Of a stretch of 64,000 nt of DNA, positions 8,313 to 17,484 are shown one piece after another. A program made the position numbers and the translations under genes. Source of the stretch: Nocardioides jensenii JCM 1364 = NBRC 14755 (GTDB lineage Bacteria > Actinomycetota > Actinomycetes > Propionibacteriales > Nocardioidaceae); contig NZ_BCRJ01000008.1 of the NCBI RefSeq assembly GCF_001552535.1, forward strand, positions 114,262 to 178,261, in the 5' to 3' direction. How positions within the stretch are numbered: the stretch's first letter is position 1; every line of letters begins with the position of its first letter. The notes under the pieces were generated by a model, which was not told the origin of the DNA, did not search any database, and saw nothing but the letters and a program-made list of their open reading frames with translations.

Positions 8313-11300
8313 ACTCGCTCCACGACTGCGCCGAGCGCACAAGGCACGTGACCGCAACCAAGCGGATACTGGGAACTCGGACCCCGTCCTCCAGTGCCCG
8401 GCCGACAGCAATTTCCCGACCCCATGCATCGGGATCAGCCACCAATCCGTCCGCTGCTTGCCTCGCCTTGGTCTGAGCAACAAGTAGGTCTGTCCTCGCG
8501 GACACGTTCCTGGCCGCGAGGGCAGTTAGCCGTGCTAGGTCTGCGACCTGATCCAGGTGTTGTCGCGCAGCGGAAAGGCCGGCTGGACCCAAAGATGCTA
8601 GGACGTGACCGCCGCCAAGAACGCTATGAAGCGCGTCAATCCGGGCCGGGTTCAGGTTGACGTCTCTACCCTTCATGACGGGCTGGTTCAGATACGCAAC
8701 AACGTCGTCGTCCTTCACAGGAGCCATGTCATTGACCGCGATCCAGATTCTCCTAAAGGTCGGCGCGAGGGCCGCGTCCCCTCGACGCCTTGCGACCGCA
8801 AGCCCTTCAGCGCCCTGTCCCAACGCTTCAACGACCGGATCCAGGTTTGCCTCAATCACGAAGTCATATCCGAAATACACAAGTGGGTCATACGACCAGC
8901 CAGGATCAAGTCGCCATTGAGCGCTGGCCTGGCCTCGGTCGTCAATCTGAAGGATCGACTCGATCCCATCGATCAACGGATTCCCGCGCCGGAACATCCG
9001 ACGCCCGGCTGTCACTTGCCAGCGGTCGAAGTACCCAGTTCGGGATTCCGGCCGAGTGACCATCCGCGTGAGCAGACGTGGACTCACGAGGGGCGCTTGC
9101 TGCGGGTCGCGGTCGACGCGAATGCTCCCGTCAGATTGCCGCTGGCTCGAGAACATGAAGCCCTCGGCCCCGGTGATCAGTTTCAAATACGCCCGCTCGA
9201 TCTGGTCGTGACGAGCGTCGAAGGATGAGATGTTTTTCGCGAGCGTTTCGCCCTCTCCGCTCGCGTAACTCGATTCCAAGGCATCGAGTTCATTGATGCG
9301 GCGACGCTCCGCAACGAGCGCCGCCTGGATGTCAGGGACGCGGTCAAGCGCATGCTCTCGTCCTTCTACGAGCAGTTGGCTCCAAGCTGCATCGGCCAGA
9401 TCATCGGCAATCTCCTGCATGGCAGAGATGGACTGTCCAAAGATCCCGAAGCCCGTCCCCAAGATTCGAAGCCAGGTCGTGTGCAGGCCGTCGGGATCCA
9501 GATCGGAGACGACGTATTGCACTGCTGTCCGATTGGTGCCGTATCGGTCGACCCGGCCGATGCGTTGCTCAAACTCGTTCGGGCTCCAGGACAGTCGGGC
9601 GTGAATCACGACCTCGGCCTGCTGAAAGTTGCGGCCGACGTCACCGCTCTGGTCGGCTACCAGAACGCCACCGGCATCGCGCCAAGCGGACACGGCCTCC
9701 TGGCGCCTTCCCGTCGGTGACCCCGCGAGGTGCTCATGGACAGACTTTGGCGCCCCGAGCATGGACCGCAGCTCGGTCGCGATGTCGCCGGCAAGGCTCC
9801 CCGGACCACAGAAGACGACGACGCGCTGAGCCGGCCGGATCCGCTTCAAGATCGCTTCGGCAAGCCTCCGGCACAAGTCGGCGTCATGTACTTCCAACAA
9901 GTTGTCGAGGATGCGTTGTTCGAACGACAGAAGTTCAGCGGCGTTGAGACGGTTCACCTCCCGCGGCGTCAGTGCCGCTTCGCTCAAGACTCCGGTCACT
10001 CGCGCTCTCAACACAGATACGGCGTCCGCGATAGTCGCGGCGCCTAGGCGAGAGACAAGGACGCTGGCAACGCGGGCATACGGCTGCGGGTCGAGCTCTG
10101 CGTCAGCGATTTCCGCCGCTGCCATCCGCATCCAAGTCTCGACCGCTCCGACAACCAGGTCTCCCTCGGTCGTATCGAGGCGAATGACCTTGGGACGCTC
10201 ACGACCGGTGAACTCGAATGGAGCCATGTTGCCCTCGTCATCCAGTCGGTGCTGCTGGACCACGTGGCGGCGATTGCGGATGACTCTGTGATGCAGGCGG
10301 TAGGTCTCGGACACGTGGGCGCGAACGACCGCAACCGCTCGATTCAACTCCTCGGGCTCCGCCACACTGCTGTGCCCGAACGTCTCCATGGCATCAGCCA
10401 TGCCTGACGCCAGCAGATCGTCTTCCGGGAGGAGCCTCCTGAGCGTCTCGAATTGATATTCAAGGAGTTCGCGGTTCTCGGGATCGGGTTCCTCATCGAG
10501 CCCGAACACGGCCATCGCCAACTCTCGCCGCGTCTCCAGGAGCCGCGCAAATCCCGACAGATCGCTCCACTTGAAGAGCTTCGGGTCGAGCAGATGCAGC
10601 AGGGCAAGGTGGCTCGTCACGTTTCGCGAAAACGGGGTGGCCGACAACAGAAGTAGCCGAGGAACCGCGTGGGCCACTGTCGTCAGTTGCCGATAGGGCT
10701 CATCCAATGGCGACTCCGCACGCGCCAACTGGTGGGCTTCGTCAACTACAAGCAGGTCCGCGCCATGAAACTTCTCCCAAACGTCGGGCTCTTCGTGACC
10801 TCGAACGGCGAATGGGAGGCGCCCGTCCTCAGTCGCGAAATCATCTAGGTAGAACTTGTCCAGCAACTCCGATTGCCACTGCTCGCGAAGCGCGTCCGGC
10901 ACGATGAACCCGATCCGCCGCCGCGGATCATCGATCAGCAGTTGCCTCGCGACGAAACCTGCCTGGATCGTCTTGCCCATTCCGACTTCGTCGGCCAGCA
11001 GGTAGCGCTGAACGGGATCGTTGATGACCCGAAGGGCTGCATTGACCTGGTGCTCGTGAATGCCAACCCCTGCCGACATGAGCCCGGTCGCCGACATGGA
11101 CGCCGCTCGCTCCGCCAGCAGCAGGTTGCGGACCGGTTGGCGCGCATCACGGAATCGAGGAGTCTCGTTCGCACCGGCCAACAGAACCTGAAGGGGATCC
11201 TTTGTCGGTCGATCCCACCTGACTCGGAGGGTCGACTCTGGGATGTCGACGTCGTAAGGCACGTTGGGAAAGCGCACGAAATAGTCCGGAGCGCGGCCCC

Positions 11301-11541
11301 CGACCACTCGGCCTGCCCGCCACCGTCCGTCGACCGTGGGTACGAAGACCCTCGTCTGCTCGTCGAGCGTGACACCTCGCAGCAACCCGAGCGCGATCCA
11401 GCGCGAATCTGCCTCGACCTCGACCGGGGACTCAAAGAAGTCGACCCGGGCAGTTCCGTCCTCAACGGCCGCGACGCGGCCGATGCCAGGCGCCCCCTCA
11501 AACGTGACGAGTGAGCCGAGAGTGCCAGCCACCCGTACCAC
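8305..11541 (-). CDS. dpdE: DpdE-like SNF2-family helicase
   Basis: 1078 residues. Snf2/SF2 motifs are clear: motif I DEVGMGKTIQAG (about 184-195), motif II VVDEAHQ (about 265), motif III LLSATPFS, and motif VI QRIGRVDRYG. The N-terminal 115 residues are beta-rich and resemble the leading module of HepA/RapA-like ATPases. GTG start at 11539-11541 has GAGG about six bases upstream. It is the first gene of the operon, with the next five in dpdF-to-dpdJ order and no gaps. It is expected to be a DNA-translocating ATPase of the restriction part of a 7-deazaguanine system. Confidence 0.8.
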   Translation of the reverse strand: MVRVAGTLGSLVTFEGAPGIGRVAAVEDGTARVDFFESPVEVEADSRWIALGLLRGVTLDEQTRVFVPTVDGRWRAGRVVGGRAPDYFVRFPNVPYDVDIPESTLRVRWDRPTKDPLQVLLAGANETPRFRDARQPVRNLLLAERAASMSATGLMSAGVGIHEHQVNAALRVINDPVQRYLLADEVGMGKTIQAGFVARQLLIDDPRRRIGFIVPDALREQWQSELLDKFYLDDFATEDGRLPFAVRGHEEPDVWEKFHGADLLVVDEAHQLARAESPLDEPYRQLTTVAHAVPRLLLLSATPFSRNVTSHLALLHLLDPKLFKWSDLSGFARLLETRRELAMAVFGLDEEPDPENRELLEYQFETLRRLLPEDDLLASGMADAMETFGHSSVAEPEELNRAVAVVRAHVSETYRLHHRVIRNRRHVVQQHRLDDEGNMAPFEFTGRERPKVIRLDTTEGDLVVGAVETWMRMAAAEIADAELDPQPYARVASVLVSRLGAATIADAVSVLRARVTGVLSEAALTPREVNRLNAAELLSFEQRILDNLLEVHDADLCRRLAEAILKRIRPAQRVVVFCGPGSLAGDIATELRSMLGAPKSVHEHLAGSPTGRRQEAVSAWRDAGGVLVADQSGDVGRNFQQAEVVIHARLSWSPNEFEQRIGRVDRYGTNRTAVQYVVSDLDPDGLHTTWLRILGTGFGIFGQSISAMQEIADDLADAAWSQLLVEGREHALDRVPDIQAALVAERRRINELDALESSYASGEGETLAKNISSFDARHDQIERAYLKLITGAEGFMFSSQRQSDGSIRVDRDPQQAPLVSPRLLTRMVTRPESRTGYFDRWQVTAGRRMFRRGNPLIDGIESILQIDDRGQASAQWRLDPGWSYDPLVYFGYDFVIEANLDPVVEALGQGAEGLAVARRRGDAALAPTFRRIWIAVNDMAPVKDDDVVAYLNQPVMKGRDVNLNPARIDALHSVLGGGHVLASLGPAGLSAARQHLDQVADLARLTALAARNVSARTDLLVAQTKARQAADGLVADPDAWGREIAVGRALEDGVRVPSIRLVAVTCLVRSAQSWSEYV

Positions 11542-11664
11542 CCAATCCTCGACGAAACTCCTGTCCGAGCTCCGCGAGGGGCTCCGTCAAGGCACTCTAG
11601 TGAAGGCGACCGACAGAATCCGGTCGAATCGTCTGGAATCAATGCGGCGAAACGCCTCAGTCGA
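11542..11664 (-). promoter_or_regulatory. Leader/promoter region of the dpd operon
   Basis: 123 bases separate the dpdE start from the end of the next minus-strand gene. I see no terminator hairpin here. A weak promoter-like pair exists on the minus strand (TTGATT, 16 bases, GATTCT), but it is not convincing. The operon could also be read from upstream. Confidence 0.2.
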
Positions 11665-11976
11665 TCACCCGGCCCCTCGGAGGACCAGGTCACGAACCAC
11701 GAGCGGAACGCTGAGAACGGCCATCCAGATGAACTTCATCGCGTTCCAACTGAAGAGGAGGACGAGGAGGTACAGCCACCCGAAGCCCGGTCTCGTAGCG
11801 ATGACGGCAGCGACGCTCATCCCGAAGGTGTAGGCAGGCGTCACGACGAGCGCGATGGGGACAGCCCACTTGAGTCCGCGAGGCGTCCGCAGCCAGTCGA
11901 GGGCGCGGTTGGTCGGCATGTAGAAGCGCAGGTAGCCGCGGAGGGCGGCGCTGATGTTCCACAGCAGGGCAAGCAT
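11665..11976 (-). CDS. Small membrane protein upstream of the dpd operon
   Basis: 103 residues. ATG at 11974-11976 has GGGAGAA five bases upstream. The frame is open further back to 12384 but without a site. Two or three hydrophobic stretches follow an amphipathic N-terminus: WAVPIALVVTPAYTFGMSVAAVI (about 37-59) and WLYLLVLLFSWNAMKFIWMAVLSVPLVV (about 67-94). I do not recognise a family. Similar short membrane proteins are common beside relaxase genes of actinobacterial conjugative elements, so a transfer-related role is possible. Confidence 0.6.
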   Translation of the reverse strand: MLALLWNISAALRGYLRFYMPTNRALDWLRTPRGLKWAVPIALVVTPAYTFGMSVAAVIATRPGFGWLYLLVLLFSWNAMKFIWMAVLSVPLVVRDLVLRGAG

Positions 11977-12082
11977 TGGGTTCTCCCATCGGTTCGTGCG
12001 ACCGAACGTGGCACGGCTCGACGCGGCCGGGACTGGCTGTGGACGGAGTGGTGGATAACCGCGACAAACGCCGACCTGTGGA

Positions 12083-15000
12083 CTACGCGATCGAAGCTCC
12101 TCGTCGGAGCACCCTCCCGCGATCGATCTCGACGGCCTCAGCCTTCGAGGTGGACCGTGCCCGGCGAATGGCTTGTTCAGCTCGACCGGCGTCGCGGCGT
12201 TGGGCATCCGTCGCGGGTTCTTCGCCGAGCGCGCTTCGAGCCGAGATCCCGTAGCGGTCGCGGTAAGCGGCGACAGTCGCGACCTCACGCATCCACCGCG
12301 ACCGTTCAGCGTCGTCGTCGGGTGCCGTGCCGAGTCGTTTGAGCCATTGCGCGTTGGTGTCGACCGCCGTTTCGGCGAGCGCAAGTGCTCGATCCTCGAT
12401 GAGGTGGGCTCGCTCTCGCAGCGCGTCCGCCATGTCCCTCGCTATCGGACCGTCGGCCGCCGGGACCAGCCCCGCGATGAGGTTGGGCTCGGCGCTGCGC
12501 TTCCCGCGGCGGACACGTCCAGTCTCGTGGCTGACGCGACTCATGAGGACGGCGCCGATGTCGACGGCATCACCGAAGCCCCGCCTCCCGACGACCGACG
12601 GCAGGACGAGATCGAGGTCGTGGTGGTTCGCCTCGGCTCGACGAAGCTCGGCCGTCAATGGACCGAAGGAGTCCGACTGCACGACGTCGTCGACCTGTTC
12701 GCGGGTGAGCCCCGAGCGATCGAGCAGCTCGACCCATCGGTCCCGTTGAGCGGCAGCTGCGATCGTTTCGTACTCGGCGGCCAACTGGGAGATCGAGCCC
12801 CAGGCATCATGCTCAGCACGGATCGTCTGGTGAGCGGACAGTTCAATGCCCGAGTGCTGGAGGACTCCGTAAAGAACCGTTCGGGCCGTTACCTCGTCGG
12901 GCTCCGGAGCGGCGTGGCTGTCGTCCGGTTGGTCGAGCGCGACGTAGGCGGTGTTGCACTCACACCCCCGGGTCATCGACACGTAGAGGTTCTCTCGGGT
13001 CGTCGTCCCGGCGACGACGACATGTGAGGTGTCGACCGTGATGCCCTGGGCGCGGTGAGCTGTGACGGCATACCCAAGGTCGACATGTTCTGCGACGTAA
13101 GGCGCTGGCAGCCTGACGGTGCCGTGCCCAGCGCCAGAGATCCGGCGCACCTCGGCGGACCCGTCCCTACCGACACTCAGGACCTGCCACCGGTCGCCGT
13201 TTCGGACCCAGCCGCCTCGCAGCGGCATGAGCCGCCGGTCGTTGCGTCGGGTAATGATCAGGTCACCCTCGGATGCGTGGCTGCCGTCGATAAGGCGGAC
13301 CTCGGTGCTCGCCCGAGTGTCGCCATCGAGGATCCGCTCGGCACGGGCCCGCTTGTTGAGTTCGAAGACCGACCGAGTCGCCTCCGTGACAAGCGCGCTG
13401 GACCGCCCAGACCTTGTGTCGGCGCGCCACGCGGCGTACGCGGCGTCGGTCATCTCATCGGTCGTTCCCTCCTTCAGGCGGTCGTGCTCGGCGTACACGC
13501 CGATGACGTCGCTGCGTCCGAAGCGGAGATCGAGGGACGCCTCGCGCTCCCATTCGCTGACGAAGCGATGCACATTGGTCAGTTCGGCGACATTCGGCCG
13601 TTCGCTGACGAGTAGCGAAAAGGCACCGCCGGCGTCGACCGACTGGAGTTGGGCCCAATCGCCGACCAACAGCACCTTGGCGCCGGCCTCGGCCGCGATT
13701 CGGCTGATCCGGTCAAGCGTCAGGGTGCCGGCAAGGGTCGCCTCGTCGATGATCACGAGTTGTCCGCCGTGCAACGCGACCCGGCCACGGTCGTACTCGT
13801 GGAGCCACTTGGCCGTGTTCTCACATTCGATGCCGAGGTCCTCAGCCAGGACTTGCGCTGCCACCGCACTCGGCGCGAGACCAACCACGCTGTCGCGCCC
13901 GTGCTCGGCGCGCCAGGCCCGTTGGAGGGCATGCATCGCCGTCGTCTTACCCGCCCCGGCCGGGCCGACTAGCAGGTCGAGTTGACGTCCAGACGCGCTG
14001 ACCTTCGCAAGGGCCTCGGCTTGGCTGTCGCTGAGTAGGTGTTGACCGTCCTCCGTCGAAGCGGCTCGGGCGACTCCATCGACCCCGACGATCGGCGCAT
14101 CCGTAATTCGGCTGAGTTCGAGCAGCCGATCCTCGGCGGCCAGAAGATCCGTCGACGAGTAGATCGTCGAGTGGCGCGGCCGGAATCGTGAGGTGCCGTC
14201 CGCGCGGACGAACATCTCCGGGAGCTGTGCGAGATCGGGTGGGGTCAACATGACCGACCGAGCCTTGGCGTCGGCCACGATCAGCCCGACAATCTGCTCG
14301 CGGTCGTCGGCGCTTTGGAACCTCCAGCCCATTGTCTGGCGTGAGGCCTCAGCCCAGAGGTTCCAGTGGCGCCAGGTCGACCGCTTCTCGCTGACGGCAT
14401 CGACGACCGCCACGGCGACCTCGTCGACTGCCTCCTGCGGGATGTCATCGGCGCGCAGAAGCCCCGCGGGTTGAGGACGGGCGCCCATCGAGCCTGTGAT
14501 CCGGCGAGCCCATTCGGGGGCGCCCGTCCCAAGGATCTGACCCGCCCGTCCTCGCCACTCCTCCGTGAGATCCGCCAAGGATCGGATGGTCTTTTCAGGC
14601 CGCGTCGACAGAGTCGCCATGGCTCTGAACCGGATGATGGCCGCGGAGGACGGGCGCCCTCCGTGCTCGCGGACGTACGCCTCGACGAGGCGGTCGGTCT
14701 CCAGTTCGATGCCGCGTGATCGGGAGGAGAACTCGCCGACGAGTTCGTTTGGCACAGGCGCCAGTTCCCAGGAAGACGACCGGTTGTCGCCGCGGGTTCG
14801 CTGTTCCCATTCGACTCCGAATGTGCGTGTGAGCCGGTCAGCCAGCACAGCGTTGTAGTGCTCCGACAGGGCGACGACCGACGCATGGAGGGGGCGCCCG
14901 TCCAAACTGCGCCACCGCCCGTCCTCGGTTGTCCGGACCTTGTTCGACACGACGACGTGAGTGTGGAGCTGCGGGTCGCCGAGACGTGAGTCCCAGTGAT

Positions 15001-15565
15001 CGAAAGCGGTCGCGATCACCCCGGCCACGTCGGCCTGCGCGACTGCCCCGTTGCCTGCGCTGACGCCTCGACGGGTGGCAGCAACCTCGCGCTCGACCAG
15101 GTCCATGACCTCAGCCACCGCGCGGTGATGGGCCTCGACGATCAAGGCTTGGGTGCCCTCATCCGCCACCCCCCAGAGAGCCGACACCGACTTCGGAACG
15201 CTGAACGTCAGGTCGTACCCGGCGACGGCCCGGCGGGCTGAGGGGCCAGCATCAGACCCGTACTCATCGGCCTTCGATTCGTGCACTGGAAACGCGCGTC
15301 CGAGCGGCTCGCCAGTCACTGGATCGCTGCCGGTGCCCAGAAGCAACGCGAGCTGCTGCTCCCCGACGACATCGCCCTGGCGGATCTCCCCGTTGCCGAG
15401 CGCGTGGAGTCCCGATCCGAGCCAGCGCCCTGGCGGCGTGCCCGCCTCGGTGTAGTACCTCGTAAGCGGCGTTGAGAGCCGCCTGTTGCCGTCGCCGGCG
15501 GCCACGCTCCTGAGCAGGTACTGGTAGCCAGTACCCGCTGACATCACGCGCATCGAGACGGTCAC
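12083..15565 (-). CDS. MobF-family conjugative relaxase with helicase domain
   Basis: 1160 residues. The N-terminal TrwC-type relaxase domain has candidate catalytic tyrosines at Y14/Y16 and Y37/Y38. Its metal-binding histidine triad is H190 plus H201 and H203 (LHTHVV). A RecD/TraI-type helicase follows, with Walker A GPAGAGKTT near residue 530 and VIIDEATLAG after it. The C-terminal 200 residues are charged. GTG start 15563-15565 has a strong AGGAGGTGA site upstream. It should nick the element at oriT and unwind the transferred strand. It is transcribed away from the Tad operon, with 337 bases between them. Confidence 0.92.
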   Translation of the reverse strand: MTVSMRVMSAGTGYQYLLRSVAAGDGNRRLSTPLTRYYTEAGTPPGRWLGSGLHALGNGEIRQGDVVGEQQLALLLGTGSDPVTGEPLGRAFPVHESKADEYGSDAGPSARRAVAGYDLTFSVPKSVSALWGVADEGTQALIVEAHHRAVAEVMDLVEREVAATRRGVSAGNGAVAQADVAGVIATAFDHWDSRLGDPQLHTHVVVSNKVRTTEDGRWRSLDGRPLHASVVALSEHYNAVLADRLTRTFGVEWEQRTRGDNRSSSWELAPVPNELVGEFSSRSRGIELETDRLVEAYVREHGGRPSSAAIIRFRAMATLSTRPEKTIRSLADLTEEWRGRAGQILGTGAPEWARRITGSMGARPQPAGLLRADDIPQEAVDEVAVAVVDAVSEKRSTWRHWNLWAEASRQTMGWRFQSADDREQIVGLIVADAKARSVMLTPPDLAQLPEMFVRADGTSRFRPRHSTIYSSTDLLAAEDRLLELSRITDAPIVGVDGVARAASTEDGQHLLSDSQAEALAKVSASGRQLDLLVGPAGAGKTTAMHALQRAWRAEHGRDSVVGLAPSAVAAQVLAEDLGIECENTAKWLHEYDRGRVALHGGQLVIIDEATLAGTLTLDRISRIAAEAGAKVLLVGDWAQLQSVDAGGAFSLLVSERPNVAELTNVHRFVSEWEREASLDLRFGRSDVIGVYAEHDRLKEGTTDEMTDAAYAAWRADTRSGRSSALVTEATRSVFELNKRARAERILDGDTRASTEVRLIDGSHASEGDLIITRRNDRRLMPLRGGWVRNGDRWQVLSVGRDGSAEVRRISGAGHGTVRLPAPYVAEHVDLGYAVTAHRAQGITVDTSHVVVAGTTTRENLYVSMTRGCECNTAYVALDQPDDSHAAPEPDEVTARTVLYGVLQHSGIELSAHQTIRAEHDAWGSISQLAAEYETIAAAAQRDRWVELLDRSGLTREQVDDVVQSDSFGPLTAELRRAEANHHDLDLVLPSVVGRRGFGDAVDIGAVLMSRVSHETGRVRRGKRSAEPNLIAGLVPAADGPIARDMADALRERAHLIEDRALALAETAVDTNAQWLKRLGTAPDDDAERSRWMREVATVAAYRDRYGISARSALGEEPATDAQRRDAGRAEQAIRRARSTSKAEAVEIDRGRVLRRGASIA

Positions 15566-15902
15566 CGCGCCTCACCTCCTCGACCAGAAGGTGTCGGTTC
15601 AGGTCCACAACCCGCCGGCAGCAGGTGTCCATCCACAGTTGACGGCGGAGACGGCCGGGCCTCGTTCTGCAAGAGGTGTAGGACGAAATCGAGGCCGGCG
15701 GTTGGACAGGACGGGCGGGCTTCGACACCTGTGGAGTGATCGGCAACGCGTCGACTCGGAAGGAGCTTCGGATGAGGAACTGTTGCGCAGGGCCTATTTG
15801 TCGTGACTCAATAGGACAGATCGGCGTTCGCGTCGGACCGCTGGCCGGACGCCGTTCGAACTTCCTCGGGGGAATCTCGGGGAGTTTCGCAGGGACTCGG
15901 CC
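15566..15902. promoter_or_regulatory. Divergent intergenic region, candidate oriT
   Basis: 337 bases without a gene lie between the relaxase (minus) and the lipoprotein gene (plus). It holds the relaxase ribosome-binding site, an inverted repeat CCTATT/AATAGG with an 11-base spacer (15793-15815), distant inverted repeats CAGGTGTC (15622-15629) and GACACCTG (15724-15731), and one copy of AGGACGGGC (15709-15717), the motif repeated near 28.1 kb. Promoters for both flanking operons must lie here. oriT next to the relaxase is usual for MobF elements, but no nick site is recognisable. Confidence 0.35.
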
Positions 15903-16517
15903 ATGACGAACTCACGAGGAGTACTTTCACTCGCGACCGCGGTGCTGCTGCTGGTCGCCGGGACGTCGTGCGCCAATGACGATGGCGATCCGGCCGATCC
16001 GCGTTCCAATCCACCGGCGTCGAGCCCGTCCTCAAGCAGCCCGACGCCGACGTCTCCCTCGGAGTCCGCCACAGGGGCGGCGACCGCGACGGTGAACGAC
16101 TACTACGCGATCCGGAACCAGCTTCGGCGTGACCCGGACCAGCCGCTGTCGATGCTGAAGTCGGTGGCGATCAGCACCGAGTTGGCGACACAGCAGACGC
16201 TCTTCAAGCGAGAGCGGAAGCAAGGGCTGCACCAGACCGGCGAGACGAAAGTCGTCGAGCTTGAGGTCCAGTCGGTCAACCTCGACAACTCGGATCCGCA
16301 GGCCGGCAAGGTCCCGACCGTGCAGATCGATGTGTGCTTCGACGTCAGCGGCGTCGACGTACTCGACGCGGATGGCAAGTCCGTCGTAACCCCAGACCGA
16401 CCGGACACCGGGTGGATCCGGTACTCGGTCGCGAACTACGAGTGGGACTCTGATCCCGATGGCGCGTGGCGTGTTGCCTCCAGCCAGGACATCGAGCGAA
16501 CGCCATGCGACGCCTGA
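15903..16517 (+). CDS. Putative lipoprotein, first gene of the Tad pilus operon
   Basis: 204 residues. The N-terminus has a basic start, a hydrophobic core (LSLATAVLLLVAG) and Cys23. The box before the Cys (VAGTSC) is an imperfect lipobox, with Gly at -3. A Ser/Pro-rich linker follows, then a domain with NTF2-like character (NDYYAIRNQL, then a beta-rich end). It overlaps the next gene by 13 bases. It is predicted to be exported and cell-surface anchored. A role in pilus assembly is inferred from operon position only. Confidence 0.65.
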   Translation: MTNSRGVLSLATAVLLLVAGTSCANDDGDPADPRSNPPASSPSSSSPTPTSPSESATGAATATVNDYYAIRNQLRRDPDQPLSMLKSVAISTELATQQTLFKRERKQGLHQTGETKVVELEVQSVNLDNSDPQAGKVPTVQIDVCFDVSGVDVLDADGKSVVTPDRPDTGWIRYSVANYEWDSDPDGAWRVASSQDIERTPCDA

Positions 16518-17452
16518 TCACCAATGTCGTCCTCACCGCACTCGCAGCCGCGAGCCTGATCCTCAGCGCCAGCACCAGCGCAGTCGCTGACACGACGTGC
16601 CAGGTCACCGATCCGGAGACCGGCGTCTGCCTGATTTGGATCGAAGTCCCTGCGCCCGAAGAACCGAATGATCCCGGGCCGAAGGACACCGGACACGGAC
16701 AGTCCTGCTACTGGGATGGAACGGCCCAGAACATCCACAAGCCGCCGCCGGGACCGGTCCCCTGTTCGAGCGAGTACGGCTACTGGTCGAACAACTACAA
16801 CTGCTACATCTGGCTCGTCGACCCACAACCACCGGCCGGGGATCCGGGTTGGCAGGGGCACGAGCCCGGCGATGGCGCCGTCTATCGCTGCTACCAGCCT
16901 CAGACCGACCTCGAGATCTACATGTGGTCGGCCGCGCAGCCGCCCAACTCCGGTGCCGGACCGACACCGCGGGAGGTCGCGACGCTTGCGATCGATCAGA
17001 TGAACCTGTCGGCGATCAACATCGGCATCGCCCCGAAGCCAGGACCCGGCAGCATCGGGATCGTCGGCATGCCGGTCTGGATGTGGGCAGCCAACCCCGA
17101 CAGCCACACGGTCGGGCCGATCAACGCCTCCGCGTCGGCTGGCGGCATCACCGTCACCGCTACGGCTCGTCTCCATCGCGTCACCTGGGACATGGGTGAC
17201 GGAGCCGAGGTCATCTGCAACGGGCCCGGCACGCCGTACAAGGCGGAGTACGACGACCGGTCGTCACCGACGTGCGGCCACACCTATCAGAAGTCGAGTG
17301 CCGGCAAGCCCGGCAACAAGTACACCGTCACGGCCACGTCGGACTGGGTCATCACCTGGGCAGGCGCGGGGCAGACCGGAACGATCCGACTGAACGGCCT
17401 GACCCGTGCTGTCGAGATCTCCATCGGAGAGGCGCAGGTGCTCGTGAACTGA
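16505..17452 (+). CDS. Secreted PKD-like domain protein of the Tad operon
   Basis: 315 residues from ATG 16505-16507. It has a Sec signal peptide (MRRLITNVVLTALAAASLIL and on to SAVADTTC), a Pro- and Trp-rich middle, and a C-terminal beta domain with the PKD-like signature TWDMGDG and CGHTYQ before the end. It has several cysteines, unlike cytoplasmic neighbours. It is coupled to the lipoprotein gene. An extracellular, possibly adhesive, role is inferred. Similar proteins accompany Tad loci in actinobacteria as far as I recall. Confidence 0.65.
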   Translation: MRRLITNVVLTALAAASLILSASTSAVADTTCQVTDPETGVCLIWIEVPAPEEPNDPGPKDTGHGQSCYWDGTAQNIHKPPPGPVPCSSEYGYWSNNYNCYIWLVDPQPPAGDPGWQGHEPGDGAVYRCYQPQTDLEIYMWSAAQPPNSGAGPTPREVATLAIDQMNLSAINIGIAPKPGPGSIGIVGMPVWMWAANPDSHTVGPINASASAGGITVTATARLHRVTWDMGDGAEVICNGPGTPYKAEYDDRSSPTCGHTYQKSSAGKPGNKYTVTATSDWVITWAGAGQTGTIRLNGLTRAVEISIGEAQVLVN

Positions 17453-17484
17453 GCGACCTGCGCGGGAGGACAAGCGAGGGACCC

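Noticed and set aside
8313..8483. Longer dpdF start giving 905 residues
   Set aside because: It would overlap dpdE by 179 bases; the ATG at 8310-8312 overlaps it by only 8 and is in line with the other couplings.
15793..15815. CCTATT/AATAGG inverted repeat as a terminator
   Set aside because: The stem is only 6 bases, the loop is 11, and no T-run follows; a protein-binding site is more likely.
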